Shown piece by piece: positions 25,692 through 33,822 of a stretch of DNA of 64,000 nucleotides (positions are counted from its first letter, which is position 1; each line of letters opens with the position of its first letter). The DNA is from an uncultured Muribaculaceae bacterium (GTDB lineage Bacteria; Bacteroidota; Bacteroidia; Bacteroidales; Muribaculaceae): NCBI GenBank assembly GCA_910588035.1, contig CAJUPY010000001.1, positions 187,188 through 251,187 on the forward strand. Reading direction: 5' to 3'. Below the pieces are notes generated by a model. The model saw only the letters and a program-made list of their open reading frames with translations. It searched no databases and was not told the origin of the DNA. The position numbers and the translations under genes are program-made.

Positions 25692-27782
25692 TCAGCTGAT
25701 GCGGCTTAAGTCAATTTTACGTTCGAACATATTGTCGAGTGTTGTTTTCAACCTGCTGTGGATTGGTTTTTCAAGCTCGGGGTCATCGTCAAGCACAGCC
25801 TCGACACGATCATGGGCCATTTGAACTATCTGCCCGTCGCCCGAAAGATTTGCGATTTTCAGATCAAATGCCATTCCGCTCTGCAACGTTCCTTCAAGAT
25901 CTCCGGGACCTCTCATTTTCAAATCGGCTTCAGCCACCACAAAACCGTCGGTCGTGGACGTCATTATTTCAAGACGCTGCCGTGTCTCACGGGCTATTTT
26001 CAGTTTTGTCATCAAGACACAATAGCTCTGGTCAGCACCACGGCCCACACGTCCCCTGAGCTGGTGTAGCTGTGACAGACCGAATCGCTCGGCGTTCTCG
26101 ATTACCATAGTTGATGCGTTAGGCACATTCACACCCACCTCAATGACAGTCGTGGCAACAAGAATGCGGGCTTTACCCGACACAAAATCCTGCATGCGAC
26201 GGTCTTTTTCAGCTGGTTTCATACGTCCGTGAACATAAGTCACCTCATAGCTCGGGAATGTCTCGCACACACGTTCATATCCTTCTTCCAGACTCTGCAA
26301 ATCGAGTTTCTCATTTTCGCTGATCAGAGGGTACACGATGTAGACCTGACGTCCCATTGCGAGCTGACGCCCTATCGACCGGTTAAGATATTCACGGCGG
26401 TCATCATAGCAGATCAGCGTTCTGATCGGTTTGCGTCCGGGCGGCAGTTCGTCTATCACCGAAACATCGAGATCGCCGTAAAGTGTCATGGCGAGAGTTC
26501 TCGGTATCGGTGTCGCCGTCATGACCAGCACATGTGGCGGCACGACATTTTTGGCCCACATCTTTGAGCGTTGCATGACACCGAAACGATGTTGTTCGTC
26601 AATAACGACGAAACCGAGATTCTTGAACACAACGTTGTCTTCTATGACAGCATGTGTGCCGATCAGAATATGTAACGAACCGTCTGACAATTGGTCATGG
26701 ATAATCTTACGTTCTTTCTTACGGGTGGAACCGGTCAGGAGTTTTACGTTTATTCCGACGGGGGCGACCATTTTCGAGATTGTCTCATAGTGTTGCGTCG
26801 CGAGAATTTCAGTGGGAGCCATAAGGCAAGCCTGAGTGTTGTTGTCAACGGCAATGAGCATGGTCATCAATGCGACAAGAGTCTTGCCGCTTCCGACATC
26901 ACCCTGAAGAAGGCGATTCATCTGGCGTCCGGTCGCCATGTCGGCCCTGATCTCCTTTATCACACGCTTCTGCGCACCGGTAAGTTCGAAAGGCAGACAT
27001 CTCGAATAAAATGAATTGAAATAATTGCCTATGCGCGGAAAACGATATCCATTCAAGGCTTTGGAACGACGCAATCCGTTGCGCTGCATGTTGAGCTGAA
27101 TGAAAAACAGTTCCTCAAACTTGAGTCTGAACCGGGCGCGGTTCAACACATCGGTGTCAGAAGGGTTATGCACCGCCAGCATGGCGTCTCTGAGCCTCAT
27201 GAGTTTCAGAGACCCGATCACATCATCTGACAGAGTCTCGGCCATGGCGGGAACAGAAGACAAGACCGTGTTTATCCATGTGAACAAAGTCCGTGAGGTT
27301 ATGCCACGTGCCCTCAATTTCTCTGTCAACGGATACACGCCCCTCAAACCTTGCGATGCGGTTATGGCAGTTGAAGCGTCAATTTCGGGGTGGACAAGCT
27401 GCCGGGTGCCGTTAAATTCCGTGGGCTTACCAAACAATATATAGTCATTACCAAGCCTGTAGGCCTCTTTGATCTGCTTGATACGTCTGAACCAGACCAC
27501 CTCAATCGTTGCACTTCCGTCAGAAAACAATGCCACAAGACGTGATTTGGCTCCCTCTCCAATTACATTGAACGACAGGAAACGCCCTCTGATCTGTATG
27601 GCTGCCATGTCACTTTTGATCTCGTTGATGCGATAAATCTTGGAACGGTCTATGTAATGGGTCGGAAAATGATGAATCAGATCATAATAAGATCTTATGC
27701 CGAGTTCTTTCGACAACAGTTCGGCACGTGAAGGCCCCACGCCTTTCAGATAAGTTATGTCGAGCCGTCTGAGCGAATTCAT
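25692..27782 (-). CDS. recG: ATP-dependent DNA helicase RecG
   Basis: This 696-residue enzyme remodels stalled replication forks and recombination intermediates. The N-terminal wedge (OB-fold) domain covers about 1-230. Walker A is LQGDVGSGKT near residue 293, the DEAD-box equivalent is VIDEQHRFG near 395, then MTATPIPRTLAM. The C-terminal helicase half holds VYIVYPLISE and the LHQLRGRVGRG motif, and the TRG region follows. Length is normal. Its ATG overlaps the ispD stop by 4 bp, so the two form one operon read leftward, and the foldback repeat lies immediately downstream. Confidence 0.97.
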   Translation of the reverse strand: MNSLRRLDITYLKGVGPSRAELLSKELGIRSYYDLIHHFPTHYIDRSKIYRINEIKSDMAAIQIRGRFLSFNVIGEGAKSRLVALFSDGSATIEVVWFRRIKQIKEAYRLGNDYILFGKPTEFNGTRQLVHPEIDASTAITASQGLRGVYPLTEKLRARGITSRTLFTWINTVLSSVPAMAETLSDDVIGSLKLMRLRDAMLAVHNPSDTDVLNRARFRLKFEELFFIQLNMQRNGLRRSKALNGYRFPRIGNYFNSFYSRCLPFELTGAQKRVIKEIRADMATGRQMNRLLQGDVGSGKTLVALMTMLIAVDNNTQACLMAPTEILATQHYETISKMVAPVGINVKLLTGSTRKKERKIIHDQLSDGSLHILIGTHAVIEDNVVFKNLGFVVIDEQHRFGVMQRSKMWAKNVVPPHVLVMTATPIPRTLAMTLYGDLDVSVIDELPPGRKPIRTLICYDDRREYLNRSIGRQLAMGRQVYIVYPLISENEKLDLQSLEEGYERVCETFPSYEVTYVHGRMKPAEKDRRMQDFVSGKARILVATTVIEVGVNVPNASTMVIENAERFGLSQLHQLRGRVGRGADQSYCVLMTKLKIARETRQRLEIMTSTTDGFVVAEADLKMRGPGDLEGTLQSGMAFDLKIANLSGDGQIVQMAHDRVEAVLDDDPELEKPIHSRLKTTLDNMFERKIDLSRIS

Positions 27783-28462
27783 CTCTTTCGGCGTTCAAGA
27801 ATGATGCGGGCGATCTCCATGTCACCCGGATTTGTTATTTTCATGTTTTCAACCGATCCTTCAACAAGTCTGATCATGCCATGTCGGGTGCTTTCCATTA
27901 ACGATGCATCGTCGGTAAATGACATCTCTCCGGCTTGCCGATAGGCCTCTTCAAGCGGTTTGAACCAGAACGCCTGAGGAGTCTGGACGGCCCGCAATTT
28001 CGACCGGTCGACAGAGACAGACGACCCGTCGTCACTGACAAGCCTTATCGAATCGGTCACTTGAATTGCCGGAATCGCTCCGTCGGCACCGGCCAATGCT
28101 CCGACCACCCGTTCAATAGTGTCTTTGTCAACCAACGGACGCGCACCGTCATGGATCATGACAATATCGTCGCAGCCACCCTCAATCGCAAGAACAGCGT
28201 TTGAGACAGATTGTGCACGTGAGGAGCCGCCTGAAACAATTTCAGGAGACTCATAACCGTGAGTGTCACACATAGACTGCCACAACGGTCTCATCGGGTC
28301 TGACAAGACGAGAATGATATTCGCCTCAGGCAAAGCCGACCTGAAAGCATCTATAGTCGTCATCAGAACGGGACGTCCCGACAACTCACAAAACTGTTTT
28401 GGCAAACCGGCACCGAAACGGGAGCCGGAACCGGCCGCCACTATTATCACATGGATTGTCAT
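27779..28462 (-). CDS. ispD: 2-C-methyl-D-erythritol 4-phosphate cytidylyltransferase
   Basis: This 227-residue enzyme joins CTP and MEP in the non-mevalonate isoprenoid pathway. The nucleotide-binding N-terminus IIVAAGSGSRFGAGLPKQF is diagnostic, as are HDGARPLV and the C-terminal TDDASLME segment. It is the first gene of the ispD-recG operon. The -7 element (TAATTTTGCA, 28474-28465) ends only 2 bp before the ATG, so the transcript probably has no leader. Confidence 0.96.
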   Translation of the reverse strand: MTIHVIIVAAGSGSRFGAGLPKQFCELSGRPVLMTTIDAFRSALPEANIILVLSDPMRPLWQSMCDTHGYESPEIVSGGSSRAQSVSNAVLAIEGGCDDIVMIHDGARPLVDKDTIERVVGALAGADGAIPAIQVTDSIRLVSDDGSSVSVDRSKLRAVQTPQAFWFKPLEEAYRQAGEMSFTDDASLMESTRHGMIRLVEGSVENMKITNPGDMEIARIILERRKR

Positions 28463-28464
28463 AA

Positions 28465-28474
28465 TGCAAAATTA
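28465..28474 (-). promoter_or_regulatory. ispD promoter -7 element (probably leaderless)
   Basis: On the minus strand TAATTTTGCA matches the consensus and ends 2 bp before the ispD ATG (28462-28460). Transcription should begin at or within a few bases of the start codon. No clear -33 TTG is visible. Confidence 0.5.
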
Positions 28475-28496
28475 GCAATTTAATTCTAAAAATCAT

Positions 28497-28504
28497 TACC
28501 TTTG
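28497..28504 (+). promoter_or_regulatory. -7 element of the sulfatase-family gene
   Basis: TACCTTTG, followed by TA, lies 34 bp before the ATG at 28539. It is back to back with the ispD promoter. Confidence 0.5.
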
Positions 28505-28538
28505 TATTCAAATATCCATTCACTTCACATAACAGACC

Positions 28539-30356
28539 ATGTCACCAGCTTCATTCTTGGAAAAACTGAAAAAGCCTCTTGCTCCGGGCGGAATCATTAT
28601 TCTTGTCGCCGCTGTCATATATTTCAAATTTCTGCTTTTTGATCTCATATGGGCGTTAGACACCACGTTTTCGGGCTTCCAGTTTCCTCAAGGTTGGCTG
28701 ACAAAACTCATTTTGTCAGTTCTGCTCACCTTGCCCCTTGTCGCGATAAGAAAAAAATGGTATGTAGCCTTGATCTGTGTTGTTCTTGATCTATGGCTCA
28801 TTGCCAATCTGATGTATTTCAGATCTTATTATACGGTCATCCCGTTCAGTTCATATCTTCTTGCAGGCAATCTTGCCGATTTTCAGGCAAGTGTCTGGGA
28901 GTCGTTACGTTGGTGCGACATTGTGTTTCCAATGACAACAATAGCACTGCTATGGAAACTATGGTCTGCCAAAATGTCGGCAATAGCCACATCGGTGAGA
29001 CCGATCATGCGCCGCATCCTTGTCACTCTTGGAGCGACATCGCTTGTTTTGGCCGTCTATCTCATTTTCAAGGGTGGATATAAAAAGGCCTATGAAGATC
29101 TTCTCTACGATTATTCCACCTGCGGGGCCGCTGTCTACACCATTCCCGGAACCTGGATTTATGAACTCATCAAAGACCGCGCCGAGATGACGCCTGAAAT
29201 AAAAAATCAGATCGAGTCATGGCTCAATGAACGCCCGTCAAACAACGCACCCTCTCTCCCCGACACGATTGTCGCCCGTGACAACTGCATAATCATTCTT
29301 GCCGAATCACTCGAGAGCTGGCCACTTGAGACTACTGTTGACGGAATCGAGCTGACCCCGAACCTCAACCGTTATCTGCGCGAGAGCAATGTGCTCTATG
29401 CTCCCAACATGCTCACCCAGGTCAAGGGAAGCCGTTCGATCGATGCCCAACTGTTCATTCACACCGGACTGATGCCGGTCAACTACGGATCTTTCGCATA
29501 TCGTTTTCCCCACAACACATACATGACACTCGACAAGGCGTTCAAGGAAAAACATGACGACGGCAAGTCGTTCAGTTTCACGGTAGATAAGAAAGTTGTG
29601 TGGAATGTGGCGATTGTGGCTCAGGATTTCGGTTACGACCGGCTGCTCGACAAACCTTTTTTCACACTTGATGTCAAAAGCGGGCCGCGACACCGTCTGG
29701 CCGACCATTCATTCTTGCGCCAGAGTGCCGAAAAGATTGAAACCGAGGAGCTGTTCAAGACGGGCGGACACACACTGCTTCAATGTGTCACATATTCGGG
29801 ACACACTCCGTTTGTCATTCCCGATGAACTGAAAACGATACACATGCCCGGGAAGTATCCTGAACGTCTGCGAAATTACATGGAAGTCGCAAACTACACC
29901 GACCGGGCAATCGGTGACTTCATTGAACGCATCAGATCAAATCCGAAATTCGACAACACGATGATCGTCATAACCGGCGACCATGAAGGCATAGGCATCG
30001 CCCGGAAAGATTATATGAAAGATCCCGACATCGCACGTTTTCTGTCGCCCGGAACCTTCACACCTTTCATTGTGCTCAACTCACCGGTCACAATGCGCTA
30101 TGACGGTGTTTTCGGACAAGTCGACATGTATCCTACCCTGCTCGACTTGCTGAGGCTCGACAGTTATCAGTGGCGCGGACTCGGTCAGAGTTTGCTCGAC
30201 ACACGACGCAAACCGTTTGCAATATCGCCGTTGAACGAGATTGTCGGAGACACAACCGGTGTCACCCAATCGGAATTGCAGCATGCACGCGACGCCTATG
30301 ACATAAGCGACATTATCATATCAGCCGATTATTTCAAATCTGAGATTGCAGATTAA
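28539..30356 (+). CDS. membrane-anchored sulfatase/LTA-synthase-superfamily protein
   Basis: This 605-residue inner-membrane protein has about five N-terminal helices (to about residue 185) and a periplasmic alkaline-phosphatase-superfamily domain. Metal ligands can be picked out: Glu near 255 in IILAESLES, and Asp-His in ITGDHEG near 483. The nucleophile region reads GSRSIDAQ (about 297-304) where LtaS has GKTSDSEF, so serine may replace the usual threonine. Family members transfer phosphoglycerol or phosphoethanolamine to glycans or lipid A; the substrate here is unknown. A promoter for the following genes lies at its 3' end. Confidence 0.85.
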   Translation: MSPASFLEKLKKPLAPGGIIILVAAVIYFKFLLFDLIWALDTTFSGFQFPQGWLTKLILSVLLTLPLVAIRKKWYVALICVVLDLWLIANLMYFRSYYTVIPFSSYLLAGNLADFQASVWESLRWCDIVFPMTTIALLWKLWSAKMSAIATSVRPIMRRILVTLGATSLVLAVYLIFKGGYKKAYEDLLYDYSTCGAAVYTIPGTWIYELIKDRAEMTPEIKNQIESWLNERPSNNAPSLPDTIVARDNCIIILAESLESWPLETTVDGIELTPNLNRYLRESNVLYAPNMLTQVKGSRSIDAQLFIHTGLMPVNYGSFAYRFPHNTYMTLDKAFKEKHDDGKSFSFTVDKKVVWNVAIVAQDFGYDRLLDKPFFTLDVKSGPRHRLADHSFLRQSAEKIETEELFKTGGHTLLQCVTYSGHTPFVIPDELKTIHMPGKYPERLRNYMEVANYTDRAIGDFIERIRSNPKFDNTMIVITGDHEGIGIARKDYMKDPDIARFLSPGTFTPFIVLNSPVTMRYDGVFGQVDMYPTLLDLLRLDSYQWRGLGQSLLDTRRKPFAISPLNEIVGDTTGVTQSELQHARDAYDISDIIISADYFKSEIAD

Positions 30357-30376
30357 AACAATTTTGCGTATTTTTG
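30346..30376 (+). promoter_or_regulatory. promoter for the small membrane protein/regulator pair
   Basis: TTG (30346-30348) and TATTTTTG (30369-30376) are spaced by 20 bp. The -33 element lies inside the last codons of the sulfatase gene. Confidence 0.55.
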
Positions 30377-30421
30377 CGAACAATCATAAATTATCATATC
30401 ATCTTTTAAGAATAGAGCCCT

Positions 30422-30598
30422 ATGATCAAAACAATGTCTCTCTTGCTCCCGCTAATCGGTGCCGCCTACGGCGTGTGTTCAGGTCTCTACATCAGGAGTC
30501 CACACAAGACAAAAGCCAAGAAAACCGCTCTGGTGATTTCGGGCTTTCTGATTGTATCGGCATGTATCACTATTCTTATATTGGCTTTCAATGACTGA
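30422..30598 (+). CDS. 58-residue membrane protein of unknown function
   Basis: The ATG at 30422 opens a 58-codon frame (MIKTMSLLLPLIGAAYGVC...ILAFND) that ends with TGA at 30596-30598. Two hydrophobic helices (about 6-24 and 37-55) flank a basic loop, SPHKTKAKK, which predicts a hairpin with a cytoplasmic loop. Support for translation is positional: it follows a consensus promoter, and its stop region overlaps the ATG of the regulator gene (ATGACTGA, 30591-30598), a typical coupling arrangement. It may be an accessory to the regulator, by analogy with ToxS beside ToxR, but that is a guess. Confidence 0.6.
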   Translation: MIKTMSLLLPLIGAAYGVCSGLYIRSPHKTKAKKTALVISGFLIVSACITILILAFND

Positions 30599-31400
30599 TT
30601 CGATCCCTGCGGCTACGGTCCGCTACGGAATGTTTCTGCCCCTGGCACTGATGATAGCATCGTTGGTGTCGAGCTGTTTCTCATACTCCCTTGCGAAACA
30701 AGATCTTACTGACGATCTCAACGAAGCGATGATCTCATTGGTCAACCACAACAGTTGTCTATGGACTCGCTGTGACACCATTGAAGCGTTGCGGCACATG
30801 CATGAAACCACCCATAAGCCATTGATCTATCAGGCTTCTGACGTCAATTTCAGAAATAAGTCTCTTTGCGACGTGGCGTTCTACACGCTTGCTTTAGTCG
30901 ATGTAAACAGCGGAGTTCCTAAATTTGAAGGCAACAAAATCGTCTCGGACTCCATTATGCTCGTTCCTGAAAAATCGGCTGACGGTCAGACGGTGTATGT
31001 ACAAGGTTTCGCCGACTGCTCTATGGCATCGGTATTCGCCGCATCAGACCAAACGCTACCCGGAGTGCTCTTCACACTCTCAATCTTCTCAATGGCCGGA
31101 ATGATCACACTGCGCAGAAAAAACTCAACCGCAGCAGCTATCGGAATCACGACGATATCTGACAGACTGCACGCGGTCAGGTTGACACCGATGCAGCGGC
31201 AACTGACCCGGATGCTTCTTGACGCACCGGGAATGAAGGTCGACAAGTCAACCCTGTGTGCGGTGTTGTGGAACAACAAATGTAACGCTGAAGAATCGCT
31301 GTACACGCTTGTCAAGCGCACCAAGACAGCTCTCGGCGATAGCGGTATCGAAATCTTGTGCAATCGTGGGGAGTCATATGAGCTCCACATAAACGACTGA
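30591..31400 (+). CDS. membrane-anchored winged-helix transcription regulator
   Basis: This 269-residue protein has a helix at about 12-34, a periplasmic domain (35-155) with cysteines at 56, 61, 93 and 143, a second helix at about 157-174, and a C-terminal OmpR/PhoB-type winged helix (195-268). The last shows LTPMQRQLTRMLLDAPG, TLCAVLWNN, LVKRTKTALG and the wing NRGESYEL. The topology puts the DNA-binding domain in the cytoplasm at the C-terminus, the reverse of ToxR/CadC. I start at the ATG at 30591, overlapping the preceding small gene, not at the open frame from 30552. The neighbouring outer-membrane protein gene, with phased GTCAG repeats upstream, is the likely target. Confidence 0.8.
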   Translation: MTDSIPAATVRYGMFLPLALMIASLVSSCFSYSLAKQDLTDDLNEAMISLVNHNSCLWTRCDTIEALRHMHETTHKPLIYQASDVNFRNKSLCDVAFYTLALVDVNSGVPKFEGNKIVSDSIMLVPEKSADGQTVYVQGFADCSMASVFAASDQTLPGVLFTLSIFSMAGMITLRRKNSTAAAIGITTISDRLHAVRLTPMQRQLTRMLLDAPGMKVDKSTLCAVLWNNKCNAEESLYTLVKRTKTALGDSGIEILCNRGESYELHIND

Positions 31401-31410
31401 CACACTGCGT

Positions 31411-31473
31411 TGTCAGCATTTGTCAGATAAAAGTCAGACAAATTTTGCCGCCTGTCTGACGTTTTTACGTTTG
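31411..31473 (+). promoter_or_regulatory. promoter with helically phased GTCAG repeats
   Basis: GTCAG occurs at 31412, 31422 and 31433 (10 and 11 bp apart), and an inverted GTCTGAC lies at 31454-31460. Next to them are TTTG (31444-31447) and TACGTTTG (31466-31473), an 18-bp spaced promoter for the beta-barrel gene at 31503. The repeats sit immediately upstream of -33, where an OmpR-type activator would bind; one inverted copy lies in the spacer. Confidence 0.6.
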
Positions 31474-31502
31474 CTTTGCATCAGAAATCAATCTGATTTA
31501 TC

Positions 31503-33581
31503 ATGCAAAGAATCACAATTACAACCGCAGCAGTTTTCTGCATCTCAGTGTCGGCCATGTCACAACACCATGTGCCGTCAGATTCACTCACACGTGAACT
31601 TCAAGAAATTGTTGTCACCGCCAGACAGCCCGCAACTAAACTTGTAGGCTCGACACTCGTCTCAACCATTGCCGGGTCATCTCTCCAGCACCTTGGAACC
31701 GCACTCGAGGTGCTCGATCAGCTGCCGATGATCAATGTTGACGATAAGACAGTCAGCGTTGTCGGTAAAGGCATGCCTGAAATCTTCATAGATGGCCGTC
31801 CGTTGAGATCAGACGATGAACTGGTTCAACTGAAATCTGACAACATCAGGAAAGTAGAACTTGACATGGCACCCGGAGCCATGTATTCAAGCGACACAAG
31901 AGCCGTTTTGAAAATCACCACGCGACATAATTTCGTCGAGGGACTATCTCTCACCGACCGGGCAGAGGCTGTCGCACGTAGAAAGTGGTCGGCCAACAAC
32001 ATGCTTGACCTCAACTACCGCGCCGGTTCCTGGGACTTTTTTGCTTCAGGCCTGATCGCACGCAACAACAGCCTGATCAAAGGCACCACGACAAACACCT
32101 TCATCTTTGAGGGAAAAGAGACTGTAGTCGGCAGTTCACAAAACAAAGAATATCCTTCGACAGACGGAGTCGTCAAAGCCGGCATCAATTATTCATCAGG
32201 AAGCCAATCATTCGGAGGATACTACCGATATAATCAGGAGCGCGGACATTTCAGCAACATCGGCGACGAGTGGCTTGACGACCAACGACACATAAGCCGT
32301 GACATTTACACAGGCAAGCGTGGCCACAGCCACCGTTGGGCTATCTACTACGATAATAAATTCGCAGACAGATACCTGTTCCATTTCGACGGTGACTATA
32401 GACACTCAGATTCAAAAAATGATGCCATGACGACCTACCCTGACGGAAATACAACCGACGTCTACTCTTGCGACTCCCGCGAATCATCGCTCTGGGCAGG
32501 AAAGCTCTACCTGTCGTTTCCATTGGCAAAAGGAAATTTCATTGTCGGAACTCAAGACTCCCACACAACCACTTCTCTCGATTTCATGATGCTCAATTCT
32601 GAGGTCGGACAATACATTCCGTCGTCTTACAACAACGCCGAGCAGACATCTGCCGCAGTGTTTGCTTCGTGGGGCAGACAATTCGATAAATTTTCCATTT
32701 CCACAGGCATCAGATATGAATATGTCGACTATCTGTTTAAAGTCAACGGAATAAAACAACCTGAAATGAGCCGCACTGACAATCATCTTACACCCGACAT
32801 TTCACTGGGTTATTCTTTCAACGAAGAGACACAACTCAGCCTGAGCTATAAAATGGCGACCCTCAAGCCTCCATATTCCCACCTGACAGGAAGCCTCAAC
32901 TACGTAGGCATGCATGAGATAGAAGGTGGCAATCCGGCGTTGAAAGATGAACGGATGCACGACATTCAGCTGTTCGGCATGTGGAACGGTTTCATGCTCC
33001 AAACCGATTATACACGCAGCATCGACACCTATGCATTCATCAAACGGTTGTATCCCGCCCCGACACTCCAGCTTCTGATGCAACCGGTCAACATTGATGT
33101 TTCGGCTGTCGACATGTATGTTGTCTGGAGCAAACCGATAGGAGCATGGACTCCCAACGTCACATTCGGAATGCACAAACAATGGCTTCAGATCGACCGG
33201 ACCCATTACAACCGGCCTATATTCTCATATTTTCTCGACAATGTGATCTCGTTGCCCGGAAATTTCACTGTCACCCTCAATGCGAGCGGACAGACCAAGG
33301 GCGACATGCACACCAACCGTTTCGGCTCTTCGTGGTTTACGCTTGACGCCTCGGTCAGCAAGCCGATGTTAAAGAACTCGCTACAAATCAAGATTTCGGC
33401 AACAGACATATTGAACACACGAAACAATGACTGGAGCATGAACACCTGCGGCATATTGGTTGAGAAACGTCAGAGCTATGATCATCGCGGAATATCACTG
33501 ACCGCCACTTACCGTTTCCAACCTAAAAAAAGCAAATACAAAGGTGAAGACGCTGCAAAATCAGAAATGAACCGGCTGTGA
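31503..33581 (+). CDS. outer-membrane beta-barrel (TonB-dependent-receptor-like) protein
   Basis: This 692-residue protein has a signal peptide (to about residue 19), a TonB-box-like LQEIVVTAR, a short plug domain (ALEVLDQLPMINVDDKTVSV, then EIFIDGRPLRS) and a long beta-barrel with alternating polar/aromatic strands. It resembles the Bacteroidota outer-membrane beta-barrel family (PF14905-like) but lacks the N-terminal carboxypeptidase-regulatory-like domain and is not paired with a SusD gene, so glycan import is not indicated. The cargo or function is unknown. Its promoter carries repeats that may bind the membrane-anchored regulator encoded just upstream. Confidence 0.85.
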   Translation: MQRITITTAAVFCISVSAMSQHHVPSDSLTRELQEIVVTARQPATKLVGSTLVSTIAGSSLQHLGTALEVLDQLPMINVDDKTVSVVGKGMPEIFIDGRPLRSDDELVQLKSDNIRKVELDMAPGAMYSSDTRAVLKITTRHNFVEGLSLTDRAEAVARRKWSANNMLDLNYRAGSWDFFASGLIARNNSLIKGTTTNTFIFEGKETVVGSSQNKEYPSTDGVVKAGINYSSGSQSFGGYYRYNQERGHFSNIGDEWLDDQRHISRDIYTGKRGHSHRWAIYYDNKFADRYLFHFDGDYRHSDSKNDAMTTYPDGNTTDVYSCDSRESSLWAGKLYLSFPLAKGNFIVGTQDSHTTTSLDFMMLNSEVGQYIPSSYNNAEQTSAAVFASWGRQFDKFSISTGIRYEYVDYLFKVNGIKQPEMSRTDNHLTPDISLGYSFNEETQLSLSYKMATLKPPYSHLTGSLNYVGMHEIEGGNPALKDERMHDIQLFGMWNGFMLQTDYTRSIDTYAFIKRLYPAPTLQLLMQPVNIDVSAVDMYVVWSKPIGAWTPNVTFGMHKQWLQIDRTHYNRPIFSYFLDNVISLPGNFTVTLNASGQTKGDMHTNRFGSSWFTLDASVSKPMLKNSLQIKISATDILNTRNNDWSMNTCGILVEKRQSYDHRGISLTATYRFQPKKSKYKGEDAAKSEMNRL

Positions 33582-33614
33582 TTCCAATGCCTTTCAATGA
33601 GTTTATCAAATCGT

Positions 33615-33680
33615 AAAAAACGCTACCGCTACCACGGCGACCAAAGGGAGGGTTCCCTCGGAAGCGCGGTAGTGGTAGCG
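33615..33680 (-). terminator. long-stem intrinsic terminator of the YtrA-type operon
   Basis: A 16-bp stem with one mismatch and one G-U pair joins 33621-33636 and 33665-33680; inside it GAGGG/CCCTC forms a second hairpin. Read on the minus strand the stem is followed by six T (33620-33615), so it should stop transcription from the operon ending at 33823. The rest of 33582-33822 shows nothing else. Confidence 0.65.
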
Positions 33681-33822
33681 GCAGTGTGTGGGGCGAGAAT
33701 GCGCCGCCAAAAATCGGTGACAGTGGCGTCACTGTCCGTGCATGACGGAGTTTGTCAGAGAACCAGATTCAAACAGGCTGCAATAAGCAGAATGACTGTA
33801 ATTGTTATTGTCGCGACCATGA

